A stretch of DNA of 64,000 nucleotides from contig OY821774.1 of assembly GCA_963682175.1 (NCBI GenBank), forward strand, positions 48,064,201 to 48,128,200. The letters run 5' to 3'. Origin of the DNA: Triglochin maritima (lineage: Eukaryota; Streptophyta; Magnoliopsida; Alismatales; Juncaginaceae). The position numbers and the translations under genes are program-made. Position 1 is the first letter of the stretch. Every line of letters starts with the position of its first letter. Positions 25,001-37,146 of the stretch are shown here, piece after piece. The notes beneath the pieces are model-generated. The model had not been told where the DNA came from and ran no database searches. It worked only from the letters and a program-made list of their open reading frames with translations.

Positions 25001-26571
25001 TACAAGGGCATCCATTCACCTGTTCTGGGGTCTCTGCCGGAGAAAACAATAGGCTCCATCCCGCCATCGAGTTCCGGCAAGGCCACTTGCAATGCGACCT
25101 GAATCGGATGCAACCCCAACGTGCTACTCAACCACTCCTCAGTGGTTTGGAAAACAAGCGGAAGGGCAACAATGTACGGCACGTTCAACTTCCTCAGCAC
25201 CTCGATCGCCCTCGGATGGTCCTGCCTTGCCGGCCCACCGACGAGCGCAAACCCGGTCAAGGAAACGACCGAATTTACAAACGTCTTCTTCGTCACCGGA
25301 TCCACCAGGTACCTCTCTACCGGCCCGGAGAAGTCCAGTCCACCGGAAAACACCGGTATCACCTGTAAAGTTAAAAAAGTTAGTTTGCTTTTGCTAATGC
25401 AATACAATTTGGAGACACTGAAATGATCTTAGTTTGTTTTCGAATTGCTAAAACCTTCGCGCCCTTAGCTTCGAGTTCCATAATAACCGCAACGTAGTGA
25501 CCGTCGTCTCCGGTGACTATGTGGCTCCTCTGGAGCACCAGACCGATTATGGGGGCGTCCTTGTGCTTGAGCTTTTCGTTAGCGTCACGTCGGGTATCAT
25601 ACCAATTCAGATACTCCTTCACATCATCAAACATGCACGGCGCCAACGGGTGCCAGATTCCGGTATCGAGAAACAACACAGGGTCGGAGTAGTCGATCTT
25701 CTGCCCCTTCAATGCCGGAACGTACGATCCGGAGATCATCTTGACGAAGTTCAGCAGGTTATCGGGCGAGCCGCCGAGCCAGAATTGGAGGCTGAGAATG
25801 TAGACCCTGGCGTCCTGGGCTTTGTCACTTGGAAGGTACTTGAGGACTTTGGGGAGGGTTCTAACTAGCTTCAGCATGCTCTCCGCGAACCCCGCGGATT
25901 GCTTCTTGCGCTTGAAGAGCTGGAAGAAGGGGCTCTTCGATTGCCCGAGCTGCGACATGCTGAAGGAGCCCAATTTGTTGAGCCTCATCACCTCCGGCAT
26001 CGATGGGAACACGATAACAGCGTCCATCCGGTCGCGTTGCTTCTCGACTGCCGCTTTCACCTGCTCAAATAATATATGAGGCACAGAATTCAGAGACGAA
26101 ATGATTTTTTCAGCTTACCTTTTGGGCCAATTCTTCGACGAAGATAAGCGATCCAATGAAGATGTTGGCGTCTTCGAGGTCACGGCAGAAAGTGTTGTAT
26201 GTCTCCTCGTCGCGAAGCTCCTCCACGAGGTATCCCACCACCTCGAAGGAGGCATGTTGCTTCGCGGCATTGAGGGACCGGACTGCAGCGGAGAGGGAGG
26301 ATTGATACTGGGCCTCGAGGACAACATACACGATTTTTACGCGAGGGAGGCCGAGTTGATTTTGGTCCGGAACGATGCGGCGGACTTCTTGGGAGGTTTG
26401 GGTGAACAACCCGTTGCCGACTGCACCGCACCGCACCCGGTTGGCACCGCCGGGCCTCGATTTGCTCGGAAGTCGGGAGTGGAGGAAAATGTGCCTGTTG
26501 GAGAGGCTAGAGTTGTGCTCAACGGCTCTCTTGTTCGGAATTGTGAATTGAGTAGAGACTAGAGATGCCAT
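19084..26571 (-). CDS. CHLH: Magnesium-chelatase subunit H (CHLH / GUN5), complete
   Basis: Joined exons on the minus strand are 26571-26119, 26060-25455, 25362-25020, 24854-24772, 23399-22892, 22353-21766, 21278-20572, 20080-19604 and 19461-19084. All introns are GT-AG, phases agree, and the coding length is 4143 nt, giving 1380 residues plus TAA. That is within one residue of the Arabidopsis protein as I recall it. CHLH is the porphyrin-binding subunit that, with CHLI and CHLD, inserts Mg2+ into protoporphyrin IX in the chloroplast, the first committed step of chlorophyll synthesis. It also acts in plastid-to-nucleus signalling; a role as abscisic-acid receptor is disputed. A Ser/Arg-rich transit peptide precedes GNGLFTQT. 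The CobN-type domain follows, with [36 protein letters not shown] (split by intron 5, near residue 664) and [15 protein letters not shown]. No stop or frameshift was found. Confidence 0.97.
23400..24771 (-). other. CHLH intron 4 (largest intron, 1372 bp)
   Basis: The donor follows ...AAGACCAAG and the acceptor precedes TCTGAAAAG. The intron is AT-rich and I recognise no element in it. The remaining introns are 58, 92, 165, 538, 487, 491 and 142 bp. Confidence 0.85.
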
Positions 26572-26629
26572 TCTTGCTTGGTGATTAACACCAATGACAA
26601 TTACAATTGTTGGGAGAAGTTTGGTTTTT

Positions 26630-26637
26630 GGTTTATA
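26630..26637 (-). promoter_or_regulatory. Candidate TATA box of CHLH
   Basis: TATAAACC on the minus strand lies about 59 bp upstream of the CHLH start codon. The spacing is similar to that of the LACS and BKI1-like genes. A longer 5' UTR with a more distant promoter is possible. Confidence 0.4.
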
Positions 26638-26772
26638 CAAAATTGGAATGAGTTGGGAGTTCGGAGCTCTCCTCTTCTTCTTGTTGGAGTGAAGTAAAGT
26701 GGGGCTATGTAGTGAGTAGGGAATGAACAAAGGCCACTGGTTTGGTTGGGTTTTGGTGGTCAGACCATAGGA

Positions 26773-26778
26773 CACGTG
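26773..26778. promoter_or_regulatory. G-box upstream of CHLH
   Basis: GACACGTGGC contains a palindromic CACGTG core about 200 bp upstream of the CHLH start and 140 bp upstream of the candidate TATA box. G-boxes bind PIF-type bHLH and HY5-type bZIP factors, and chlorophyll-biosynthesis genes including CHLH are known targets of such light regulation. The link for this copy is inferred. Confidence 0.55.
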
Positions 26779-27479
26779 GCCAACTGGTCTTGTTCAGTGT
26801 CTTGGATTTTAATGTGCTTTATCTATGTCCACCAACGAGTGGGGGTGTGAGGGGGTTTGGATTTGGAGGCTTTTGGTGATCAAGATTGGAGGGCTCCCAT
26901 TGGCTGGAGTGGATTTCCCAATGTATGTGTTGAATTTTTTAATTGCTTTTTGATATTAACGAGAGAGAGATTTTTGGTTTTGGATTTTTTGGGGCTGTGG
27001 GTTTGTGTCTATGGTTGAGTGGGGTGAGATATTTCAGGGGGATGCTTGTGGAGGCCTCACAGTCCACTTCTTGAATGCAAGGAGAGGGGCCCATTTTTGA
27101 TTCTCTGGGACAATATTTTTTTATTTAGCTCATAGGTAGTTTGATTGATTATGAAACCAAGAAAGGGAGAATGCAAAATGTACTTCGAGATCCAATTATC
27201 CAATCATGTCACGCTAGCTGTGATTCTACTTGAATTTGGAAGACAATGAGTTATTATCTGCTATGAAAATTGAAACAATAGCATACCTGAAACATAAAAC
27301 GGAAGAAATAATTAAGCACATTCACAAATACCTAGCATGCATGTACCAAATCAAACGAATATCTGAAGCAGACCACAAACAGTTAACCTAAACACCAAGA
27401 TATATGTGGAAATCTAAATTGGAAAAACTACTACGAACGGAGACGATGAGCTTCACTGGGGTGTAAACGACAATACATG
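26779..27479. other. CHLH distal upstream region
   Basis: The segment has a G/T-rich part to about 27120 and then ordinary AT-rich DNA. No gene is recognised. Confidence 0.4.
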
Positions 27480-28010
27480 TATGGGTGCAAACCAGATATT
27501 TTGACTCGGATATATAGTATATCCAAATTTGATTTTCGAATCCGAATTCCGTAATCCATTACCAAATTTGATTTCGAATCCGAATTTCATATTTCATTAC
27601 CTATTCGAATTCCGTAATCCATTACCAAAATCTAAATTGAAAGCAGTAAAACTATCCGAATTCGAATCTCAATCTTCAAAATTTTCAAATACTAATTGAT
27701 AAATTTTCGAAATTGAATATATATGTATATTGTAATTAATTTTCGAATCAAAAATTTCGAACAGTAACATCTGTATGTGGCCATGTGGGAGTATCTGTAT
27801 ATGTATAAGTGTATGTATATATTTATATTGTAATTAATTTGGTATTCAGATAATTCGAATTTGAAATACCTTGTATCTGATTTCTAATTAGTTTTTTTAA
27901 ACCAAATATGTATCCAAAATTAAATTGGTAAGATGGAACTTACCAAATACCAACTAAATAGAAATTTTTGAATCAAATACCCAGATAGTTGGTAACTATT
28001 TGCACCCTTA
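27480..28010. mobile_element. hAT-like MITE candidate
   Basis: The left end TATGGGTGCAAA and the reverse complement of the right end, TAAGGGTGCAAA, form a short terminal inverted repeat around 531 bp of AT-rich, non-coding DNA. Flanking 8-mers (aatacatg / gatacaaa) agree at five of eight positions, consistent with an eroded hAT-type duplication. A phrase beginning cgaattccgtaatcc is repeated inside at about 27542 and 27604. Confidence 0.45.
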
Positions 28011-30188
28011 GATACAAACGACACCCAATAACATGGAGATAATAGCTTGGAACTAGATCGTGACTCTAAATGGTTACACCTCTGAGTACAATAAACCATT
28101 AGCCAACAAACCCTAAGCTTAAACTTGGGTACCAGCCTTGGCGGCTCGTTGGGCTGCCGGGTCGAGAGGGTGACAAATAGACAGGCTCTGGGCTCGGCTC
28201 AGTGGGTCTGGTATTTTTATGTATTTTAGGGTCTTTTATATTTTTGGAGGTATTTTAGTTTTTTTAAAGATTTTTAGAGGTATTTTTAAAAAATAAAAAA
28301 ATTAGACGGGTCGGTCAACCGGTCGGTGCCCCTTATCGTGTCAAGCTTCGATCGACACGATAAACACGAGCCCGGGTCCAATATGGTACATGGGTCTACC
28401 AAACCCTAACAAGATGACTAATATAATCTCCTTACAAAAGGATACACAAGACTATAGGCTATAGGCACGAAGAGAACCAACAAGGGTCGCCAATGACTTG
28501 TGTTTGCAGGATAAGCACCAAAGGCGTTTTCAAGACCATACAAGGCACTAGCACTTTGGGAGGTGCGATGCAACACGAGGAGGCTTAAGGGGGTGACGCC
28601 AGCAATGCAATAATATGAGAGAGCATGAAGTGGAATAAACCTCCAAGGAGCACTAGTAGATACCAAATTCCGTCCTCTTGAATCTCCAACCTTCGAGCAA
28701 CATAAAGATCACAGATACTAAGTATAGGGAAGAATCTCTCATCTCCTTTACTCTTTTTCAACCTCTTAAAATTCCTTTTTTGATGATTTCAATAACTTTT
28801 TCAACTTGATAACTCCTTGAGCTATGGAATCCACACTAAGGAGATGCTTCATGAGATAGAAATTCACTCAAGGTGGATCTATAGAGGTGGTAGGAGGAAA
28901 GAAACCATACTTGGTGGCGACTCACCATTGGGTGGTTTTCCACGCCCCAAACCTCGGTAAAGAGATATATATACTAAAGCTTGTGACACAAAAATGGTAT
29001 AAAATGAATGTCCCAAATATCTCTTGATAAGTTGTCATTGTCAAAAAAATGGTCGATTGTTTGCCAATCAGTCGACTTACACATGAAAATGAGACCATCC
29101 TGACAAAATTCGTCAACCATTTTTTGCCAGTCTAGAAAACCCAAAATTTATTGTCGCCCAATATTCAGTCGACCGTTTGCCAATCGGCCGACCGTTCTAC
29201 ACATATTTTCAAGTCACAAAACTAACATTATCATTTATCAACAACTTCTTCAAAATGAAGTTCAAATTATTGGACAAATTATTGTTCAAATTATTGTTGA
29301 AGATTTAAATCAATCTTTCTAGGGTTTGGTTTTGATATTACTCTGTGATTGTTTTCTCCAATAGTATCAAGAGTGACCTACAAAGATTGCTTTCAGAATT
29401 TAGTTCTTCTATATTTACTTCTCTACGGAATCATCAAATACAGATGTTCTTTTGCAAAATTTATATGGATTTATAATAATCTGGCACGGTATAATCATGC
29501 TAAGGATTGGCAAATTTATGACACATCATTTCTAAATTACAATGCACAGTTGATATTTTGAAGTTAATATAGGTTGTTTTCTAGATTCGCTGGAAGAACA
29601 TGACCACTCACACATGGAGAGAATATCTGGGGTAAAACCCAGCAAAACTTGTATAAAATTTCATCTTGCTAATGGGTTGCGGTGGGGGTACAAAAGAGCT
29701 GTTAGCACCAAATTAGCGAGTTATTTCACCCAACCAATTCGTTCCAAACTGAACGAGTAACAAACTCTACTAATATAACATTTCAGAGTGCTATAGAGTG
29801 TATAATATACTTTTACACATTCCATACAACCCTGAAACATAAGGGGCCTTATGGGCCTGGGTTGAGTGAATAATACAACTTACAAACAAACAAAATTGGT
29901 CTTGTACAAGCATCGTGTGCTGAAGTCAGCATGGACTAGGAGATCCCACGGTCCACAGTATCGGTGTAGTTCAATTTTTTGGATTGTATAGATATAGATG
30001 CATTATTATGCATATCATTCGTTTGCAATTATTCATTTGTTGAAATCATGTCTGTTAGGTCCGGCAACAAAAATAAGCTCCATAGAATATTAAACTAGAT
30101 CAAAAATTTTAGTTATATTTGAGTTTCTTTAGATTTACTATTAAATTTATTCTAATACCTAACGGTGTTACGAAGATGTTACTAAGAG
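28011..30188. other. Intergenic DNA with fragments of repeats
   Basis: No gene is recognised. A perfect 10-bp inverted repeat (ttatcgtgtc, 28333-28342, with its complement at 28354-28363, loop 11 nt) lies in a GC-rich patch. GTCGAC-type motifs with a common tttgccaatc phrase occur at 29051-29076 and 29167-29192, resembling degraded pieces of the palindrome-array family. Confidence 0.45.
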
Positions 30189-30191
30189 CAA

Positions 30192-30688
30192 GAGCATAAA
30201 TAATCATATCTGGACTACCCCGGGTGTCCTGTTTCTCTCTGTTACGTCAACTTCTCTCTCTGCCACGTCAGCTCACATCACCCCCAAAAAAAACTCTTAA
30301 CCATGCCCATAAACACCCCAAACAATCTACATTCTCTCTCATCCACGTCATTTGGAGGTCAAACTGGGGTAAATAATAATAATATCACAAAAAATCTACA
30401 AAATCAAAACAAATAAAAAACATATTTTCAGAAGAAGAAGAAATTTAAAAATACTTTTATATGATTTTAAAATGAATTTTTTAACATTTTTGAGAAATTT
30501 AAAAAAATTAACGAATGTGTGGGGACACGTGCCCCCACCCAACCCATACCCAATCCTCGCCCAGGCGCGCAATCACGACGCCCACCGCCCGACTTCGCGC
30601 CTGGGTGAGGAGACGTGGCGTTGTTTTTTTGTGTTTTCGGAGGACGTGGCGGGTGCCCTGCTCATACGCTCGATGGTTAAATATGCTC
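30192..30688. mobile_element. Tourist/PIF-Harbinger-like MITE candidate
   Basis: The left end GAGCATAAATAATCAT pairs with the reverse complement of the right end, GAGCATATTTAACCAT, over a 497-bp non-coding stretch. The flanks are caa and taa, near the 3-bp TWA duplication of PIF/Harbinger elements. A poly-A middle separates two GC-rich arms. Confidence 0.4.
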
Positions 30689-31735
30689 TAACTTGAGTCA
30701 ATACATGCTGAAAAGAGGTGTATCCAAATCCAAGCAATAATGTTATTTCCACGTGTTAAACTTCAATACGATTGCTTTGTGGGGGGACCGAATCTATAAA
30801 GATGTGATTTGACATAAACTCGAGCAGAAATATACATAGATTCGGTCGACCATCTGAAGATCGGTCGACCATAAGGATGACAATGAATTGATTCCAGTTC
30901 AGGTACTGGGAGAACCTAAACCTAATACATATTCTACTTGGGTACCCAGAACCAAATCGAATCTGAATCGGTTTCCAACTTGGGTACTCAAAATTACATC
31001 CGGTGGGACACCATTAACGGTGTCTTACCCAAATGCTAGGTTTATAGCTTTTTTAGGAGTCGAGCAATGAGACAGGAAAAAAAAGTCTTACCACGCACAT
31101 TCTCGCATTTATCACCTGCAGTCTGGCACGATTCAACTACAATTAATGTCGGGTGACACGTATGTTCTCTCACATGCTAATTCTATTTTTTTACTCGTTT
31201 AATAGTCATGGCCCACGTGACGAAGAAGAGAGAGGAAAAAATATTTTCTTACCTATTTATCTTGTAAAATAAATATTATTAAACTTTAAAAAATAACCTA
31301 AAGTTTTATTTCTCAAGATCTACAAATAAACACCGTATCGTTATATAAAAGTTAAATGGCCCCAAATTTGTAAAGTTGGAGAAAAAAGTTGGAGATAAGA
31401 GAAAATTGATTTGACACTAAATTTTTTATATTATATGTTGTGATTAAGAAGAAAAAAAGATAATAAAATTGTAATTAAATACTGTGAAATGGAACAGATG
31501 ACATGACACATAAAGAAACAGTGATAATAATGTTGTAGGTTGACCTCAATTCATACGTTAGCAAGTAAAGAGTCTTGGGCTTGCAAGAAGTGAAAAACAA
31601 GAGATGACGTGATTCACTTAAGGTCAAACTAATCAGTGAGTTTAAAACGTTATTACCCAGTAGCAGGTAACATGCATGTTACCAGCCTGGCCCTTAAAAC
31701 ATTGCAATTATAAACAAATAGACAATAGTAACACA
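30689..31735. other. Intergenic DNA with two CGGTCGACC motifs
   Basis: TCGGTCGACCAT occurs twice in tandem at about 30842 and 30861. The rest is AT-rich and has no recognisable gene. Confidence 0.45.
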
Positions 31736-32269
31736 AAATGTGTTAGAACCCTAACCCGGGTTTAGGGTTAATCCGGGTTTAAGGGTGTGGTTTGCATGGG
31801 GAAGGTAAATGAGCAGGAGTTGCATGGGAAGGTGAAGGGGCGAGCACTGTAGATGAGGGGAGAGAGAGATGACGTGCACTGTAGCAAGGAGAGGGGTTTT
31901 AAGGGTTTCTTCTTCTCTTTTCCTTCCTTCTTCCTTTCTTCATTTCCTCCTCTCCACCCATTCCTTCCTCTTCCTTGGTGGCTGCTGAGTTGGTGGAGAA
32001 GGTGCGCGTGAAGCAAGAAGTGTTGGGTGTGGTGCGGTGCAAGGAGGACGTGAGTGAAGTTGCTGTCGGAGGCGTGGTCGTGTGAGCTCCGGAATTCTCC
32101 GTCGAAGTCGTCGTTCTTGCGAAGAGGTATGCCAAGTTCTTGCATTAGAGGCCTTAGTTGATCACCCATGTTGGGGTGAGGTTAGGGTCGGTCGCGCGAG
32201 GTCGGAGGCCTCGCCGGCGACGAGTTTCGACGTCAAAACCTCGGCTGGCGCGAGGTTGAAGACGTCTGT

Positions 32270-32740
32270 CAGTCGACCAGGTTCCTTGGACGGTCGACCG
32301 ATCATAGTGTATTTTCACTGTCTGTCGTGTTTCGGTCGACCGCGTCCCTCGTTCGGTCGACCGGAACTTGAGTGTACCGGTAGGATACGTAAGCTTCGGT
32401 CGATCGTTTGATGACATAGAAAATATTAGGTTGACCCTGTAAGTGTTCGGTCGACCGATAGATTTGTTTTGAGCGTTGACCAGACTCCGGATTTTGACCT
32501 CGTTCGGTCGACCGGTTTTAGACCTTCGGTAGACCGTTGGGATTTATGTGTTGCGCAAATAGTTCGACCGTGACAGACGCTTCGGTCGACCGATTCCCTT
32601 GTGGAAATGGTCGACCGAGTTGTCACTTTCGGTCGACCGATTCCCTTGTGGAAGCGGTCGACCGGTTGTCACTTCGGTTGACCGAATTCCGTTGAGGAAA
32701 ACGGTCGACCGTGTCTCTTTCGGTCGACCGTTTTGCACAG
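32270..32740. repeat. Array of CGGTCGACCG-type palindromes in LTR copy 2
   Basis: About fifteen perfect or near-perfect sites occur in 470 bp, for example near 32291, 32334, 32353, 32447, 32505, 32582, 32630, 32655, 32700 and 32719. Spacing is mostly 20-60 bp. Variants include cggtcgatcg, cggtagaccg and cggttgaccg. Confidence 0.9.
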
Positions 32741-33617
32741 GACAGGATTCCTGGTTCCACTTAGGATGCCAACTCTGTCCACGGAAACCCGTGTCCTCGC
32801 CTTGTGCGTGAGCCGAGAGGTGACGGTGGGCGCGTTATGCGTGCCTGCCCAGGGACCGCCGTGTGGAAGAGTGTGGGTGTCCGGAACGCGTCACTTCCAT
32901 GTATGGATCGTGACTTTATCTGGTGGATCGTTTGACTCGCGTTAGAGTAGCGGCTTGAGGGATTACGGATCACATTGCTTCAGCAACACGCAACTGCCGA
33001 CGGGTGCAGTGACTACCGGCCGATGGCTACGGAGGCACAGAGACTACCGGCCAGGATTGGCGACGGAGGTCCAGAGAGGTACCAGCCTATTGACGGCGAC
33101 GGAGGTCGCGACCCTGCTTGTTGGAGCCGGAGTTGGTGTTGCACGTGGAGCTCGTTGACCCTGCGGACTTCGGTTCGGATCTGTCGATTGTCTGGCCTTG
33201 TGTGGCGGATATGTTCGACTGGCCTTGATGACAGTTATTGCGCATGCCGTGCGGCCTGTGTGGCGGCGGTAGGGCCCCTGTGCGGTCTGTGTGGCGGCAG
33301 GGAGGGTCGCGCGTAGCCTGTGTGGTTGCGGCGATGGACTGCCGATGATGTGTTCCGGCAGGTAGCTCGATTGGGCACCTATCGAGTGATATCCCGTGCG
33401 GTCTGTGTGGCGCCGGTTGATGGACCGACCTGAGCGACGGCTCCGTTGGTGTGGTGGTGGTGGACCACGATGTATTCAGATCTGATTTCTACCTTGCGCG
33501 GAAGTGCGAACGCGTCCTCACCGATCCCTTGGCTTGTGTAGTCGCGTGTGGGGATGTGTTGCGTATTGTCCGTTAGACCGTATGTGCCTACGGTAGGTCT
33601 CTACGGAGACCCGATGT

Positions 33618-33790
33618 TTGGACCGTGTGGCCTGTGTGGCGGCGGTGAGGTTGGACCGTGTGGCCTGTGTGGTACCGGTGTTTGTGGACCGTGCGGCCTG
33701 TGTGGCGACGACGATGTTGCGGACCGTGAGGCCTGTATGGCAGCGGTGACGATTGTAGACCGCGGGGCCTGTGTGGCAGCGGGAACGATC
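33618..33790. repeat. Tandem repeat of about 42-bp units in LTR copy 2
   Basis: Units with the pattern gaccgtgtggcctgtgtggc recur about four times with drift (cggcggtg, taccggtg, gacgacg, agcggtg spacers). Related units lie at 33250-33330. Confidence 0.75.
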
Positions 33791-34222
33791 GCGGGACGGA
33801 TGTCCGGTTTGGCCCTTGGTGGCAATGTTGTTTTACTGCTTTTTATTTCATGTCATGCTATACTAGTATGTTAGGGCATGTAGGTGAGCTTGTCATACGG
33901 GGTTTCCTTATGGAAACTCAGGCATTGTTGTTATGTTTATTTTCAGGACCGCGTTAGGTTCCGGCGGGTGGTGACCGAGGGAGATTGCACTTTGGGACTG
34001 GATCCTGTCGTCTGCCTACTTTTAGGTTGTCGTGATTATATGTACCTTGTGTTTCGTGTTGTAATGTAATCACTCTTTTGACAAACTCGTATTGTATTAT
34101 GGTGCACCAGACTTATCTATGTATTTCTTTCAGTAATGTTCCCACTCTTGATGATTGTATCCATGTGTTTCTCGTAATTTAAAAAGTTTAAATTTTCCGT
34201 TGTTCGGGGATGTTACAAAATG

Positions 34223-35200
34223 CATACGACATAGGAGGAGCAATTAAACAAATTGAGTTAGTTCATCTAATTCCACGAGCACTCATCATCTTACAAGACC
34301 ATAAAGGATAGATAAAGACCCCATTGTGTGTCCTGCGACATAAATCTTTGCAGTTTGGATTCTAAATAATGGGATATCTTTTTTGAACTTCTAAAAAGTT
34401 AGGTTTAAAATTTAGTGATAATTATGGTCAGTAGTAAATGAATTAGTGATACTTGATGGTTTGTATAAGTCAGTGATTGTTGTGCGGTTTAAAATTTAGT
34501 GCTTTAATTAAACGACCATTTGTCGTCCCAAATGATTGTCATTCTGATATAATTCAGACTCCACCTGACTGATAATTATGGTCAGTAGTAAATGAAATTA
34601 CTATAAAGTCATGCATCTAACGGATTACCTTCAAAAATAATCTAATGGATTACTATAGATACTAGCAGCACCATTAGAAAAACTATTATAAGAATCATTC
34701 ATAGGAATACTTATATAAAAAATTATTCAGAGGAATCTATAGAAAACCAAATTCTTAAGCTTTTCAAATCATTTATTTTGATTTTATTTCCTTCTTCAGG
34801 TAGGAATCAAATTGCTAGGAACCAAAGTATGACTAATAACATGATGCAAACAAATTGAATTCTAATTGGGAAGAGGAGATGTGCGGGCTCTTCGAATAAC
34901 TATTGAGCTTGATTATGGTTTTGGTCCTTCTGGATATAAAGTAGAGCTTCATAGTTTTTGGATTTTTCGTGATTACCTTATGATTTGGCTGTTGTGTTTT
35001 TGTGAACATTACAATCTCTTTCAAATCTACCAAAATTCGTTGACCCCCTTAGTGACAATAATATTGTGTTAGTTACTATTTTTTAAAATTATATTTCAAG
35101 TTTTCAACCTATCACGTAACATAGTTTATGCAAATTAATAGTGAAAATTGTATACGCTCCTTGTATATTCCAGTATCCACAACCTAATCTTAGGGTGGTA
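34223..35200. other. AT-rich spacer with a short internal duplication
   Basis: The phrase gataattatggtcagtagt occurs at about 34420 and 34572, and gtttaaaatttagtg at about 34401 and 34488. No gene is recognised. Confidence 0.5.
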
Positions 35201-35379
35201 GTAGTGTGATTCATTACTCATATTTTTTCCCATTTAATGTAGGAACAACTGATAAGTTCTCCTTCTTCGTGGATAAAATGACAAATATACAACTACGATC
35301 GACCGATAAAGATGAAGACGACCTCTTCGTAATCTCGTCTTTCATTTTCCTGTGCAACGTACAATGGGCACCCCCAGTC

Positions 35380-36100
35380 CCTATGAATTTGGTTCAAACA
35401 ACCTCTTTCATGGGATCTCAAGTTGTTCAGAACTTACTAACTGGGCACTATCGTGTATCTTTCGACGTCTGTCGTTTGATGCCAGAAACAATTAAATTGC
35501 TTTGTAGGATATTTAGAGGGGGGTATGTTGCAAGACACAGAAAATGTTGTTGTTGAGGAACAAGTGTATATTTTCTTTAAAACTAGCACACGGGGAAACA
35601 AATAGGTCATTATAGGCCCAACTACAACATTCCGGAGAAACTTTTAGTCGATTTGTTAAAACTGTGACAAATGTCATGTTCAAATGAGGTTGTGGCCTTA
35701 TTAGAAATATGGAGGACTTGAGTGTAACCCCTTGCCACATACTCGAAAGTGGTGGCGGAAAATACTTCCCCTATTTTAAAGAATGCATTGGTGCTTTGGA
35801 CGGTACCCATGTTGATGTTATTGTCCCAATCCGAGAGCAGGCATCGTACCGTTCAGGTAGAGACCTGAAACACTGTACACAAAATATTTTAGGAGTATGT
35901 GACTTCGATATGAGATTTGTAGTTGTGTCGGCTGGGTGGAAAGGATCTGCACACAATCTGCACACGAATAACAATAACAAAGAAGCCTTGTCGTTTCTAA
36001 TCATGATAAAGCTTTGGCTAACAGATCAATGTAAAAGTTTGTTTCGGTTTATTATAAACTGCATGAATTTAGCTCTTTGGTTCACTATTGCTCAGTAGGT
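35380..36100 (+). pseudogene. PIF/Harbinger transposase remnant
   Basis: The upstream part (about 35380-35545) has VQNLLTGHYRVSFDVCRLMPE followed by an LCRIFRGG block, and continues out of frame as VVVEEQV, the usual N-terminal region of plant HARBI1-like transposases. The downstream part (35709-36060) has YFKECIGALDGTHVDVIVP, YRSGRDLKHCTQN and VCDFDMRFVVVSAGWKGSAHN, the DDE_Tnp_4 pattern around the first catalytic aspartate (ALDGTH). Stops and frame changes separate the parts and the C-terminal catalytic residues are not found, so it is inactive. GGGTG-type ends lie at 36202-36215 and 37147-37159, but I could not pair either with a left terminus. Confidence 0.75.
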
Positions 36101-37146
36101 TCATGGTGTGAATGAGTTAAGTGGAGGGAACAATTTGCCAATGATCTGTTACTACAACAATATTTTTGGGTGGTCAACAAAAAATTATGTGTAGTTCAAA
36201 CAACCAAAACGCACCCTGAAAGTGAAACGAGTAGGGGAACGTAATTGTTTTTTTTTTTGATTTCATATGTAATAGTTGGGATCGATTGCAAGACACAAAA
36301 AACCCAACTATTTAACTACAACTACTTAGTTTTACTTGGATCTAGTAACTTAAAGCATTCACAAGACATTTTTCCTATCCACATTCAACCAAAAAAATCC
36401 ACTAGAGGACGACGACCGTACCACTAACACGTCCCCGATAGTCAGACTCAATGTTCACGGAGGAGAGTAGTCAACAGCTGGACCACCAAGATGAGGACGA
36501 CAAGTCCTTGGTTGGACAAAACACCTCGGTTCGAATCTTGCCCGTGAATCAGAGTGGAGTCCTCTGCTTCAAGGGTAGGTAGGTGTTGGGCAAAGTCACC
36601 ATGGACGGGGACCCCATCAAACATTCCCCCATGCTGCTTCACGAAATGGGATTTTGTCGACCCAACAGAAGTAACCACACCTAATTGACGTCTGCATACA
36701 TACCAAAGTCAAAATCGCACAACAATCCTAACATTTGTTCAAATTTGAGCGGAAAAATCAAAAAAATGTGGACGACGTACCACCGGTGAACCACATGAAT
36801 AGAATAGTCGGTTTGGATTCCTGGAGGTGTGAGATTCACTCTTTTGCGTCGGGTACCCACATAGGCAAGTAGTTCGGCGAAAACGAACAGACTCGACGAA
36901 GGATGAGCGAGATGCCATCATCAATGGGGGGAAAAGCAAAATGAAAAGAAAGAGGAGAATGAGGATGGTTGGGAAGAATGGAGCATGTGGTTAATATAGG
37001 CGACAAGCATAAGGGTAGAACAGGATCGCGGGGGCACCTCAAGTAGCCAATAGTGGATGGAAACACCAAACATCCGCAACTCTTCTGACCTTTGATGGTA
37101 GAGCGACAAAAGTGTTTAATCAAGATATTTGCTATAGTACTATGTC
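36101..37146. other. Region after the Harbinger remnant
   Basis: No protein match is recognised. The stretch aaccaaaacgcaccc (36202-36216) looks like a Harbinger right end. A ggttcgaatcttgccc phrase at about 36529 resembles a tRNA B box. An AT-poor patch at 36860-37110 has long but unconvincing antisense frames. Confidence 0.4.

Larger units (their letters stand above)
31741..34217 (+). mobile_element. Solo LTR, copy 2 of the CGGTCGACCG-array family
   Basis: The 2477-bp LTR runs from TGTTAGAACC to GGATGTTACA. It is flanked by a perfect 5-bp target duplication, AAATG (31736-31740 and 34218-34222). No primer-binding site or coding region follows, so it is a solo LTR. The palindrome array lies at about 32270-32740 and is followed by a block shared by all copies (gtgtcctcgccttgtgcg...). 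Weak open frames inside are by-products of GC-rich repeats. Confidence 0.92.

Noticed and set aside
28418..28666. 82-residue minus-strand frame with hydrophobic stretches
   Set aside because: It has no recognised family, no start or splice context, and lies in repeat-rich intergenic DNA.
32154..33874. Open frames rich in GRP, VDR or STE repeats
   Set aside because: They come from CGGTCGACCG palindromes and the about 42-bp LTR repeats read in different frames. They are not protein repeats.
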